A DNA stretch of 64,000 nt from Pseudopyrenochaeta lycopersici (lineage: Eukaryota; Ascomycota; Dothideomycetes; Pleosporales; Pseudopyrenochaetaceae): the NCBI GenBank assembly GCA_003313425.1, contig NHZP01000047.1, forward strand, positions 62,001-126,000, in the 5' to 3' direction. Each line of letters opens with the position of its first letter. Positions within the stretch are counted from its first letter, which is position 1. The position numbers and the translations under genes are program-made. Of this stretch, positions 48,170 to 59,849 are shown piece after piece. Below the pieces are notes generated by a model, which saw nothing but the letters and a program-made list of their open reading frames with translations, had not been told where the DNA came from and searched no databases.

Positions 48170-49758
48170 TTACACATGCCAATTCCCATCTTCTTCTTCA
48201 CCACTCTCATCCCCACTCTCATGAAGATTTCTGTCGCATAATTTCCAGAATGCCGTCGGTCCCGCCGGCCCACCTGCATCATAATCTTTGTCGAACCAAG
48301 TTCCAATAACACCCCGCTGCGATCTCAATCCGCCGACCTGAACACCTTCACTGCGCCATCGCTCCTCCCCGCTGTTAGATGTCAGTACTACTCAGCTCAT
48401 CGTGCGGGATTACAGATAGATGCTCACCCGTAGAATATTGAAATAGTTTGCCAACGCACTTCGCCGTCAGGCGTTAGGCGGACAGAGCCGCGAATCTTTG
48501 AATTCGCGTTTGGATCCCAGGATACGTCCAAGGACTTTGAATTTCCGCTGAAGTGAACTATAGGAAGAGAGGCATTGTCGAATTGACCCGCTGGAACGAC
48601 TTCGGTGACCTGTAAATCCATTACAATGTGCCTTATGGCCTCATCTGTGGTGAGCGTATCTCGCGGTTCGTGGGGCAAAACTTTCATCGCGTCCGCGCTA
48701 AAGTTGAAGTTATGGAGGTCGTTGTAATCAAGAAAGCATACGATCTGTAATACTTTAGCTTCGCCCAAACATCAAAATCTGGAATAAGTACCCGTGACCA
48801 AATACCGGAGACGTTGTACGGATCTTTGAGCTGTAACGGAATATCGGGTTGCATCACTAGCTTCGGCGGATAAGCAGGCATGAGCTTCGTTCGCTCTGGA
48901 ATCACGCCCTCAAGAGGTTCCGACCATGGGGGCCTAAAACGGTGCAAGAACCTTCGACAACAGAGGCCAGAGTTGTAACCTAGAACGATCATGAGACTCT
49001 CAATCATCTCCCAATCAACCCTCATGCTACCGTCATTGCGAAAGGGACCCCACTTCGTTTCATCGGTGTAGTTTCGTAAATCATACACTCGTGATCTCGC
49101 ATATGGATGCGTCGAAAGCACTCTTCTGCCTGCATTTGTCGATGGTATGCCGAACAGGCAATGCAGCTTGGCGCTTAACTGTCGTCCTTCTTCGTCATCG
49201 GCAGCTTTTTGGTTGGCCTTACCGACACGTCCATAGAGTGAAGAACGGCACATGAAAGCATCGTGGTTCTGCGAGATTTGTTGGAAGAGTTGACTTATCA
49301 ATTCTTGATTCTGAGAGTTGCCGGATTCGTCCATTGAGCCTGAAGCGATAAGACTTCCTACTGTTGATGCGACGAAATAGAACTCGTCTCGCTGTGAAGT
49401 TTAGTACATGGTAAAATCAAAACACCGCAAGAGAATTCTACCTTTAGGTCGTTATTAGCTGACTGGAGTATCTTCTTGCATTTGATAAGTTTTTGCAGTT
49501 CCGACACCCATTCTGGTTCCGGGTCCGCCGGCCGTTGCCGAGGGTCGTCCTGTACAACAGTCAGGACGCTACTTTGTGAGATGACGAGAATAATCATACA
49601 AAATTCCTTAGATAATGCGCCTTGTAGAGCATTGTATTCTTCCTAATGAACTCATTGAAGCCCCATGATGTTTGTGCACAGGCGGCGAGATCTTCCGGAT
49701 TTATCTCTCGTAAAATTCGGATCAGGACATCGTAACACAAATCGAGAAGCTCCGTCAT
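48170..49758 (-). CDS. F-box protein, 461 aa
   Basis: Probably a substrate receptor of an SCF ubiquitin ligase (family role). Five exons in minus order: 49758-49600, 49549-49442, 49391-48792, 48744-48428 and 48371-48170. Introns are 47-56 nt and all phases agree. The N-terminus MTELLDLCYDVLIRILREIN followed by PEDLAACAQTS is a clear F-box (residues about 3-45). The rest has no repeat domain such as WD40 or LRR. It contains conserved blocks such as RVLSTHPYARSRVYDLRNYT, and a C-terminal GGEERWRSEGVQVGG then GVIGTWFDKDYD. These recur in a family of uncharacterised ascomycete F-box proteins. Apparent overlapping frames near 48745-48791 are explained by the 47-nt fourth-exon intron. Substrate unknown. 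Confidence 0.83.
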
Positions 49759-52700
49759 GGTCACAGTAACACAGAATATAATACACAGTTGCGATCAAGG
49801 CAATTAGAGCGCTATGGCTTGCTGTTGGTGTCGAGGTCGAGGTCGATGCTGTGGTGCATATGCGTGTGGAAGTGGGGTCCGGAGATAACTACTATTGCCG
49901 ATCTCAGTCTCAGATTATCGCTGGAGTTCTCGGTCGTCTTTGTCAGCTTCATACATGAGTCACACTCCTTGGAAGTGCCCCAGATACCTCGCACTAAATT
50001 CGGATTCTGTAAACCGTCCACTACATACTGTACAAGGCCCTCGGTGACCTAATATTCACCTTGCCTACGGCTTTCCTGTCGACGAGTCCTAGTACCCACC
50101 ACGAATCGCTCCCCGCCCACAGCTTCATCCCTCTCCTGTAAATCTCGCTTTCACGACCTCAACATATTCGTGGCAATGTCTAAGATACTTCACAAAAGCT
50201 TTAGAGCACATGATCACTCCTCTATATGACATGCGTGACATTGCCATGGTGCTCGGGCCTGCTGGGCTTCGGAAGACACTCAAGAGTGTTTATCACATTC
50301 CAGTCTTTGAAAATAGCGGTAGTAAGCTTAGCAATTGTGAGAGCAGTTGCTGGCATCATTTGCGTGTAAAAAGCGATGACTATGGCTTTGTCCTATCAGC
50401 GAGGAATTTGTATACGATACATATAGGCGTTGCTCGCTGATCAATTAGCTGATGGGCCTCAAGGAGTCGTGATTTGGATGCATTGGACAATGTGGACTTT
50501 TTTCTTGTGCATCGCGAAGTATACAAGATAGATAGGAAATCTTTTGGGTTGAGCCCACGTGAGGCCAAGTTAGCAGCAGGTCAAGAAAGGTCAGGCTGCG
50601 TTTAGTTGTCCGGGCACAAAAGCGGAGCTATTGTGTAGACTGACAAAGTAGCAATAACATGACAAGGAGTTGTTGAAAAATGCAATTGGGCCAGTGGATG
50701 GCCTGCAGCTCCATCGAATGACAAGGAGGTTTCCAAGCGTGGAGAGAAGGAGGCTAGACACTACAATATGAATACCTGCAAATTCTAATACGAGAAGACG
50801 AACACAATAAGCAGGTAATACTTGCGTTAGATTCTCCGAACAGTTTGAGTGGTTGCCTCCTCGGCGTCATGTTGACAAACCTTAGGAGAAAGCCGACTGC
50901 GGCAGAGCAGTCAGGGTTAACTGGTAACGTTTGCTCCGAATCAACTACGTACGTGACATCACAATGACATGTCGCCTACACCACACTCTAAGCCACGAGA
51001 TACTTTGAGTCTGACCAATTCACGATTAGATTCAAAGAACACCATTCCCGGAAGTCGGTGGATCGCGTTACGATGGGCTTTCGCTCACATTTTAGTTGCT
51101 GGTCATGCAGATATCACCCCCGACTACATCGCTGGCCCCACCAATGTATGGAGTTCTTTTATAGGAAGTAAATCTGCTACATTCAGAGATGAATAAAGGG
51201 TTTTAGCCCAAGACAATGTAGTATCCCATTAATGGAAGCTCAACATGACCCCAACAGCTTCTTCCTTGGAGACTACAAGAATCCGTTTCCTGTCAATACT
51301 TCGGATTAATCCACACAAATTTTGCATCAAATCTTATCCCCCAATGCAAGCTCGCGAACTCGCAAGTTCTTAACCAGTGTAGCGAGAGTATACTCGATGA
51401 CATGAAACTAGATCTTTCGGCTTCTTTCAGCTGATTTCTGCGCATCTAAGATTCGAATCATAGATGATATCGCATAGTTGCCACTGTATAATAGTGGGGG
51501 CATCAGCAGGACTGGTGCTCGTGCTGAGCTGCACAAGTTGAATGTGACGACCACATTTCCAGCCTGATATCCTTGCTGAGACCATCAAAGGTTCATGCTG
51601 CCCCGTCTAGGTTTTCAAACCTCACGCGGAGAACCCATGTTTATTGCTACCTTTTACTTTACGCCTTGTTCCCCTGTCGTGTTTCCACAAGGCAGGTTAG
51701 CCTGCTTTTTGCCAATTGCGAGCCCCTCAATCAAAAGATTGAGGGATGGAAACACTCGATGGAAGACCCTTGTCAAACTATTCAATGGGCTAAGTTTTAT
51801 TGCACCTGCTTCTGTGAGGGTTGGAAGTGACAGATGAATACCGTCTCACTCTGGCTCAAACATATGCGATATTCCTAGTGTTGGTGTTTTGGCTGGAATA
51901 CCATTGCACTAGAGACGAATTCTCTTCTACTCTTTGAGTATATACCAAAAGCACTGGAAGAGCCTGAATCTGTTACCTATGGGAAGTCGCTGTAATGATG
52001 ATGTTGGTCCTAGTTATCAATATTTCCAATGCGGTTATCTAGGCGTCTATTATTAACATACTTAAGCATACGCTCAAAAAAACAGCGCACGAGCTCTGTT
52101 AGCATCATTAACGCTCGGACATGGCTGAATTACATAGTGTTGAGCACATCGGGCCTATACGTGCAAGTACGTACTATCCTCAACATGTAGAGCAGGGGTC
52201 GCTTAGAGGCCATCAATCACTATCTTAAGTCTCATGAGAAGAACCTCATGTATGATTATGATAAAGACTGGCTAGTAACCGCTACTATTACATCCCGACT
52301 GTAAGCCAGTTTTAAGGGAGATTGGAGCAGCCAACTCCGCATTGAACGAATACAAGAGCTTCAATGCGGCTGTGCGATAAATTCCATTTTTGCGGAGCTA
52401 AAGCTGTAGATCAGCTTCCAAAGACATTGAAAAGCGCATAGCGAAGATCACCGAGAGCTGGCACTTCAGGAAATGTTTTGCATATTTTTAACAGCCTGTT
52501 CACTGTGCTGCATTTACTTCCTGCTCTTGACCAAGACGTAATGTTCTAAAGAGAGAGCTCCAGAAGTTAGGATGGCAATGCGGCCAATAACGTTCTCAAA
52601 TTGAGAGAAGCTGTTCATGTTCTTCGAAACTGGACATTCCTCACATCCGATTAAGGGAACCCGCAAGCAGTCGCTCTACTTTATTGACGCGCGCCCTTTC

Positions 52701-54138
52701 AGAAAAACCCCAGTAGCTTGTACTAGTGTGGACAGATCGGCAAGAATTAGGAAAGCCCTCAACTTGAGTTTCTCATCCAACTGCAGCTTACTGCCCATTA
52801 GAGTGCAACTGATTTTCTCATTGAACCGTTCGTCAAAGCCGTTTGCTCGCAGATATCTCCATGCCGATATGCATGATGATTGACTTCAGGGATGATGCAA
52901 GGTTTCCAATTAGCCTGCTCAATTTTCCTGGGTTTGAAAGGCTAAGTTTAGATGGTCGCAGTAGTGAAGCAGTGCGCGCACCTGTGGACCCCTATTGCTA
53001 AGCCCAAGATGAACCTTGAGTGGCGGAAATAGAGGGTCTGACAGCCTTATCATAGCCAAACGGGCGATGCCACGGTGATATGAAGTGCTTAGAGATGACA
53101 TTGAAGGCAGGCACTGGCAGGAGGTCAGTTTCCGCGGTCACAATGCTGGGACACACGGCATTTCCAGCCACCTGGGAAGGTATGAAATTCGAGAGCCTTA
53201 GTTCCCAACGGTGGAAGCCCTTGTGGGTCCAATTCCATGAGGCGCTTCTTCCATTCCGAGATGCAACGATGAATTGCTAATTACCGTTAGCAGCAGGATC
53301 CTTCGAGCATATGCCCACTCCTGCCAAGCAAGCAGACCCAGACCATGAGCGAGCAAAGCTGGCGCCATTGGCACGCTGAGGTAAAGGAGCAGAAGGCTTG
53401 CAAAAGCTTGCTTCCCGTATGCTCTTTCCGCTGATCCAGGCCCTAGCACAGAAGTTGTGGCAGCGCTTGCAGAAAAGTCAAGGAGCTCCACCCTCGGCTC
53501 ATAGAACTATTGAATGACGAAAAAGAGACATGGGGTAATAGGTGGACGCGAAAGAGGGACCGATTGCAGCCCTTGGTTCCGCCAGCACCCGCGACCCACG
53601 AATGCATGACGAAGAGCGAACCACTACGGTGCATGCAGGCCATGAGCGAGACTTGCGTGGTTGAAAGTTTCCATCAGATAATGATAAGATTGAAAATTTT
53701 CATCTGATAACGAGGGGCTCACGCCAGCGCGCCATGATTGGACGCCTGACGCCGCTGATGGTTGCTGATGATCGAGATAAGATTTTTCTCGCCTCCTGGG
53801 CCGAGCTTCGGTGAGCTTAATCCCGGAGCACTTACTGCGAAGGGCAAAGTGATGCTTCGCTTGCATGACGCTTGCAGGGCTGTCGGCGCGCTGCAAACTG
53901 ACCTTCATCAATGTTACCCTTTTCATATGCGGCCTGGGCCACCAGGACACGCGGTGCGCAGCCCGAGCGCATTGGCGCAAGCAATGTTACCCACCCACAG
54001 CAATGGAGCCGACGACCGGGCACCATACCCAAAGCCTTGCTACATATATGAGCTCGCAACCTGCTCGGGTGCGCATCTAATCAATCTCTCAATCTTCGCC
54101 CTCACTTTTGGCGTCGACCTGTACCACGGGAATCCAAC
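49759..54138. other. Spacer of 4.4 kb between F-box gene and siderophore-type carrier
   Basis: The region holds the F-box promoter, a possible MULE relic (52100-52560) and the carrier promoter. Frames in between are short. The 52.6-54.1 kb part has somewhat more coding-like composition, but no family was recognised on either strand. Confidence 0.5.
52100..52560 (+). mobile_element. Possible MULE-type transposase relic
   Basis: Mixed plus-strand frames give fragments that recall the C-terminal part of fungal MULE transposases: a VEQGSLRGHQSL...LKSHEKNL segment near 52185-52250, and IFAEL shortly after. Stops and frame breaks are frequent. The resemblance is from memory and weak. Confidence 0.25.
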
Positions 54139-56032
54139 ATGGGCTTCACCTTCAAAGGGTTGACTACCAGCGCCTTGGTCTCTGGGAACGCTCCTGCTAC
54201 CAATGCCGACAACAAGGACATCGCTGACGTGCCCGCGTCGGTCCAGGGTCACACCAGCCTGGACCATCATGCTGATGAGAAGCTTGGCACCCCAAGGACC
54301 ACCATGTCCAATAACTCTGACGAGGAATTGAACAAGGTCGATACCACTGCCGAGACGGGAGTGCAGGCCATTCAGGCTGCAACCCATGTGTGGACAAAGC
54401 GGGACCTGATTATGGCGTACATCTTGTAGGGCCTCAACGCTACTACCAATGTTTACAACTGTGCTAACAGCAGTCAGTATGTGGCTCATCCAATTCTTCA
54501 TGTCCTTTGCAAGCAGCACCTCAGGAACCCTCGCACCATATGTCACCTCCTCTTTCCAGCAACACTCGCTCACTGCATTGACATCCGTCATCTCATCCAT
54601 CGTTGCTGGCATCTGGAAGCTCCCTTATGCTAAGATTATGAACATTTGGGGGCGTCCTTTTGCGCTCTGTCTTGGCGTTACCTGTTACGTCCTCGGTCTT
54701 ATCCTGATGGCCAGCTGCAACAATGTCAAAGCCTACTGCGCCGCCCAGACCTTCTTCTACACTGGTTACAACAGCATCGACTTCTCCATGACGGTATTTA
54801 TTGCCGATACGTCCAAGTTGAAGAACCGAGGCTTCTTCATTGGATATGCTGCTTCGCCATGGTTGATCACCACCTGGATATACGGATATGCTGTTGAGAG
54901 TGTCGTTGCTCCCAGTGGCATTGGCTTTAGGTGGTGCTTCGGCATCTTTGCCATCTTCGCCCCTATTGTCTGCGCTCCCCTTATCACCATGTTCTTCTTG
55001 AACGAGGCCAAAGCACGCAAGCAAGGACTCATTGCGCCCCGACCCAACCGTGGCTCCTTCGGTCAGACCATCATGTATTACCTCCGTGAATTCGACGTGA
55101 TTGGTCTGCTCATTCTTGCTACCGGCCTCGCCTTATTCCTTCTTGCTTTCAACCTGTACTCTCTGCAGCCTGAGCAGTGGAGATCGCCTTTGATCATCTG
55201 CTTCCTTATCTTCGGCGCCCTTTTGATCGCTGCCTTCGGTCTATGGGAAAAGTTTGGCGCCCCAGTGACTTTCATCCCATGGCCACTCCTCAAGAATCGT
55301 ACCGTCATTTTCACCTACACAATGGCCGGCTCGCTGTATATTGGGTGGTACGTCTGGGACTCTTACTTTTACTCACTGTTGCGCGTCATGTTCGACCAAA
55401 CCGTCCCCCACGCTACTTACATTGCCAATATCTACACCATGGGTAGCTGCTTCATCTGCCTTGTGTATGGAGTAGCTCTGAGATACTACGGAAAGCTCAA
55501 GATGTACTCCTTATTTTGGGGTGTACCTCTTACTATTCTTGGTGTAGGCCTCATGATCAAATTCCGTCAGCCCGACGAGAATATTGGCTATATTGTCATG
55601 TGCATGATCTTCATCGCCTTCGGAGGCGGCGTGCTCGTCATATCCGAGCAGACTACTCTCATGGCTGTTTCTAAGCAGCAGGATTTCCCTGCTTTGCTTG
55701 CTGTTGAGTCCATGATCATCGCCATCGGGAGCGCTATTGGGTCAACCATTGCTGGCGCCATCTGGACCGGCGTGTTCCCAGCTCGCCTCATGGCCAACCT
55801 GCCTGCAGATGCAATGGAGAACTTTGCTATGATCTATGGCGATATCGATACACAGACTAGCTACGCCGTTGGTACCCCAACGCGTGACGCTATCAATCTC
55901 AGTTATGGCCAGACGCAGAAATACATGCTTATCGGCGCTACATGTATATACAGCATTACTCTGTTCAGCGTCGCCATGTGGCAGAACGTTGATGTCAGGA
56001 CGATGAAGCAGAGGACTGTTGGTCTCTTGTAA
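54139..56032 (+). CDS. MFS siderophore-iron transporter (Sit1/MirB type), 613 aa
   Basis: Imports ferric siderophores across the plasma membrane (family role). Exons are 54139-54425 and 54478-56032. The 52-nt intron uses donor GTAGGG and the third of three closely spaced AGs; only that acceptor keeps the frame (YIF|MWLIQFF). A hydrophilic N-terminal tail of about 90 residues precedes some 14 membrane segments. Features typical of the siderophore MFS clan include the FASSTSGTLAPYVTSSF start of TM1 and loop 1, KIMNIWGRP, and ADTSKLKNRGFFIGYAASPW. The C-terminal NLSYGQTQKYMLIGATCIYS, also typical, precedes the last helix. It converges on the CE5 esterase gene. Whether it takes up native or foreign siderophores is not visible. 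A ferric reductase at the left window edge fits the same physiology. Confidence 0.88.
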
Positions 56033-56482
56033 ACGGCTTTTGCTATACGGTGTAGATAGCAATATATGTCTCATTTGAACTTCGCAGGTTGATGTATACA
56101 CTGGGCTTACATTTGAAAGGAGCTGCGAATGTAGGCTCACAAATCTTTGTTTAATGCGACGTAAATGAAATTAATGTATTCTATGCTCCGTGTCTGAACG
56201 CCATGTTCACAAATATGCTCAGTATGACCAATATTACCGCCTGCTGATATTTTGCCCTTGTATCGTACTTTTCACGCGTATGCCCGTGGAAACGGGCATA
56301 CTCGGTGCTTGTTATACCTAAGCATTTCTTGGCTAAATGCTTGAAATGTGAGCAGGCGGGATACGAGTGCCACAACGACTGCTGATCGGCGTAACGAAGG
56401 AAATAGCATGGTATGGCATTTGAAAACCAATTGTTGACTCACAAACAATGCCAAAAAAAAAGATGCAGAGTCTACTCAACGA
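56033..56482. other. Intergenic region between convergent carrier and CE5 genes
   Basis: This 450-bp stretch lies between two stop codons. It is A+T-rich with several AATAAA-like and TTGTTTAATG words, as expected for two overlapping 3' untranslated regions. I see no gene in it. Confidence 0.5.
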
Positions 56483-57627
56483 CTACCAAAGAGCGAGCGG
56501 AAGAGCAGCTAGGCCTGAAATAGCCAAAAGAGTCTTGTATCCGCCATGGATCACGAGAGCATTTGCTGACCCCGTACTACTGTTGTCGGTTTGCCCTGTG
56601 GAGCCAGATTGTGCAGGTGTGGCCTCGGAGCTGTCAGCGACTGAAGTCGAAGTAGGGATATTAAAGGACGGTGTTCCCGAGGCCGTTACCGCCGGTTTTG
56701 CAATAACCGAGGAAACGGACTGGGACGAACTCAATCGGGTTGAATTGGATTTTTCGGAGTCATTGCCATCACTCACCTTTCCGTCTTTACTAGCTTTAGC
56801 TTGGTTCGCCATCCACTTGGTAACCTCCTCGTTGTGCTCGTAAAAGTAGTTCAAATGGACATAGACGTCGGCGGGCGTGCTATCAACGGCGCACATCGGG
56901 TCGCCAGAGTGGCAATAGTCGCGAAGGACACTGGAGTATTTTTTAAGACCTTCGAGTTGTTCCGTTGTGCGTGCGCGGCGGCCGTCGAAGTTTACGCCAT
57001 CACCGATGGTGAAGTTTTGGTCACGGCTGCGGGTGACGGCGCCGAAAGTTGCTGCTGCTATGACTACATGATACTATTAGTACATTGTGTCAAGATATCA
57101 GTGACGCTAAATCACGACTCACTGTTCGAACCCGGTGCGCTGGAGGCGTCCAAAGCCGGATTATCATCTTGTTCGCACTCAAAGACCTGTCCTCCACCTC
57201 CACCTAAGATATCCTGCGCGACCGAAGCGCCCTGAGAAAACCCTAGCAGAATCAATTTGCTGTTGGGGCATTTCTTGCTATAGGCCTTCATCTGTGCCTG
57301 TCCATTTTTTGCCCCCTTGCCTGCAGACTTGCACCACTCATCCACACCCCACGCCGTACTTTTGGCAGGGTACTCGACATCCTCATACCCGCAGTCTTCA
57401 CTACCAATGGCTGAGCAGATCTCCTTGGTGAGGTTCCCTAGCCGTCCTGGATATGGCTCGTCTGATCCACGCGTGATAAATACATGGAAAGGCCGACAGT
57501 CTTCTGTTTCAAATTGCAAAACTTCTGTAGTGTTGCAGAAGACGTTGGGGTAGGGTGCGTCGCAACGATCCTGGGCGAGAGCAGTCGCAGCGATAAGAGT
57601 GAGGGTACCGGGAATCATGAACCTCAT
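56483..57627 (-). CDS. CE5 cutinase/acetylxylan esterase family protein, probably GPI-anchored, 361 aa
   Basis: Secreted serine esterase acting on cutin or acetylated xylan (family role). Exons are 57627-57123 and 57063-56483, with a 59-nt phase-1 intron (GTGAGT...ATGTAG). I chose the ATG at 57627 because MRFMIPGTLTLIAATALAQD is a clean signal peptide; an in-frame ATG 66 nt upstream would bury it. The nucleophile Ser131 lies in LLGFSQGASV. Catalytic Asp and His are likely in HSGDPMC and DVYVHLNY. Four or more paired cysteines are present. After the domain comes a Ser/Thr-rich stalk and a hydrophobic tail (TLLAISGLAALPLALW) with small residues before it, as for GPI attachment. That is unusual for plain cutinases and suggests a wall-bound enzyme. 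Confidence 0.87.
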
Positions 57628-59849
57628 TGTATTGGCGAGATGCGAAGAAAACGAGTGACAGAAAAAGAGAAAGAAGCACTGCGAAAAATCCAATATTATC
57701 TTACAACGACAAGTTCTTTCAAATGTAAGGAGGAAAGTACAAACGAGCGACGATTAAAATCAGAGGTCCAGAGATTCCCATGATGAAATCCCACTGCGGC
57801 ACATAACCTTGTTTTATCACAATAGCCACCACCTACAATGTGTATCCTGGAGCCACTAACGCAGTTGCGTAAGACCCGCGGCGCCAAAACGGGAGTCGGC
57901 AGAATGCCAAGTCTTCGTGGAGCATTCTGAGCCACAGAAGCCACACACAGCGTCCAGATGCAGGAACAATCTCTTGGAGATCAAAAGATTACGCGTTCTA
58001 GATGAGAAAAGGGGGGCAGACCCCTTGCGGAGCGGCTACGATGCTGGCGCGGTATTGATGCGTAGTTGAGCGCTGGAGTGCGTTCCTAGTAAAGCGACGG
58101 ATGGTAGTGTTTGTGCGCCACAGTCAAATGAACAAAAAAGCCCCATAGAAACGACTCCGCTTTTTTAAGGGAATGTTCCATGCGAGATTCGATCCGAGCC
58201 GAACACGACAATTAGCATTCAAGCGAGGCTGAGGAAGTTGGCTCGGAAGCTGCGGAATGTTTGTAATCGATGCACGCACATTGGTTCAGTCCCTTTACGG
58301 TTTCCGCTCCCTTCAACCCTACGTTACCTTTCAGATCTGTCTCAACTAATAATGCAGATAGCCATGCTTTCATATCCTCAAACTACTTTACAGATTCCTC
58401 TCCACGTCTCAACTTGCACGTCGCCTTCAGCGAAAGTGTCTTGAACGTGTGCGCCGAGTACACTCATTGGGAAGTCTAACCAACTTCTCCTTTGCCTATC
58501 CTTACCATAGGTCAGGCCGTGCGAGAATGCAATCCTTAGAGAACCTGTTGTTTTCGAGATTCTATTTGTCGGGCTCATCGGCCATCCAGTGTTGGTATTT
58601 GCGTCGTGTGAGCTATGATCGCAGGGTGTGGTGCTTGGATCCAATTCGCTCATAATTCCGTTAAAAGCTATACGCACTTGGAAGTGCAGCATCGGTGCTC
58701 TAAATCGGCTTCTTTATGATTGCCAGCCTTCAAGTGATGGAGAGAGGATGAGGTGAGGTTGGAACAGAGTTACGTAGCGCTGGAAGGCCCGAAGAACGCA
58801 CATATCGAGGGAGCCAATAGCGCCATGCGCTCCGACGAGGGTGGACACTGCCCCTGACGTCTCCGGCCTCCTCTTCTTTACCCGTTCAGTATTATACTCC
58901 CATCCACGATTATGTCGATTGTAGTGATGATGTCAATTTTCAGCTATTTGAAATCTTTCCTAGATGCTTTTGTTTCCTATATTCTCACTATTTTCACGGA
59001 CGATAGAGAGGAGAATGGGAATGTCAAAATTGCTCATGCAGCTCCATTTGCCTAAATTAAGCGAGATCCGCTGGAGTGAAATTCTTCTAATATTGGACTA
59101 CGTGTTTCCTGGAGCTGTACTAACCGTCACAGCTTATCAGGGCTCTCTCCAACTGTAGAGAGGCGTGCATTGTGAGATATCCTACAATGATAACTCTGTC
59201 CGCACACTGTACGAGAACAAGGGATATGAATCGGATTATATTATGACTACTACTCATAAGACTATGGTAATCTCTTTCCAACTCTGAAAAGGGCTCCTGC
59301 CTCGCCTGAGTGAAGGGTTCTGATAAAACTGCACTTTGAGCATGAGAATGCCCATCTTGCCCGTATAGTCGCTCGTATTTCCCTATATATTCCAATTACC
59401 CTCTCACAAGACGAACAATTTGCTATATCTCTTTAATGAATTCTTCGTTTTCACGAAAAATCGTAACATTCGCCGCACGACACTTTCACTTCGCCGCACG
59501 ACACTTTTCCCTTCACCGTACGAAACATCTTGGTGGCCTGAGTGTTCGGTCAATGCTTTTCCCTTGGCAAGCTCATTACCTTCACGCTCTCCTCCCAATA
59601 TATAAAGCGATGCTCCCTTGTTTATAAAATTGACCCGAACCCTTTGCTCACTTCAACTCTTTCCTTACACGGTCCGCAAACCACGTTCCCCGTCATACCA
59701 CTTGGGCACAATCTGTTCAGAGCAAAACTAGACTCTCAATCTTGCCCGGTTTCTCGCACCAAACATTCCAGCTACTATCACCTCTACCTTTCCGACCACC
59801 CAGGTCTGCTCACTACCGTACCTTTGCGCCCTCCCAACACATCATCAAC
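57628..59849. other. Spacer between CE5 gene start and the coiled-coil gene
   Basis: These genes are divergent, so both promoters lie in this 2.2-kb region. No frame in it has family content. The tandem motif at 59471-59507 and a pyrimidine-rich leader (59600-59849) belong to the downstream gene. Confidence 0.5.
59471..59523 (+). repeat. Promoter tandem repeat CGCCGCACGACACTTT
   Basis: Exact copies lie at 59471-59486 and 59492-59507 with a 21-bp period, about two helical turns. A degenerate third copy, CACCGTACGA, starts at 59514. The array lies about 330-380 bp upstream of the ATG at 59850. Two-turn spacing suggests binding on one face of the helix (inference). Confidence 0.55.

Noticed and set aside
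54139..54430. First part of the siderophore-type carrier as an independent 96-codon gene
   Set aside because: It ends in TTGTAG, which forms a splice donor; removing 52 nt continues directly into the first membrane helix.
58170..58200. GATTCGATCC, resembling a tRNA B-box
   Set aside because: The flanking bases do not pair to make a T-stem and no A-box lies at the proper distance.
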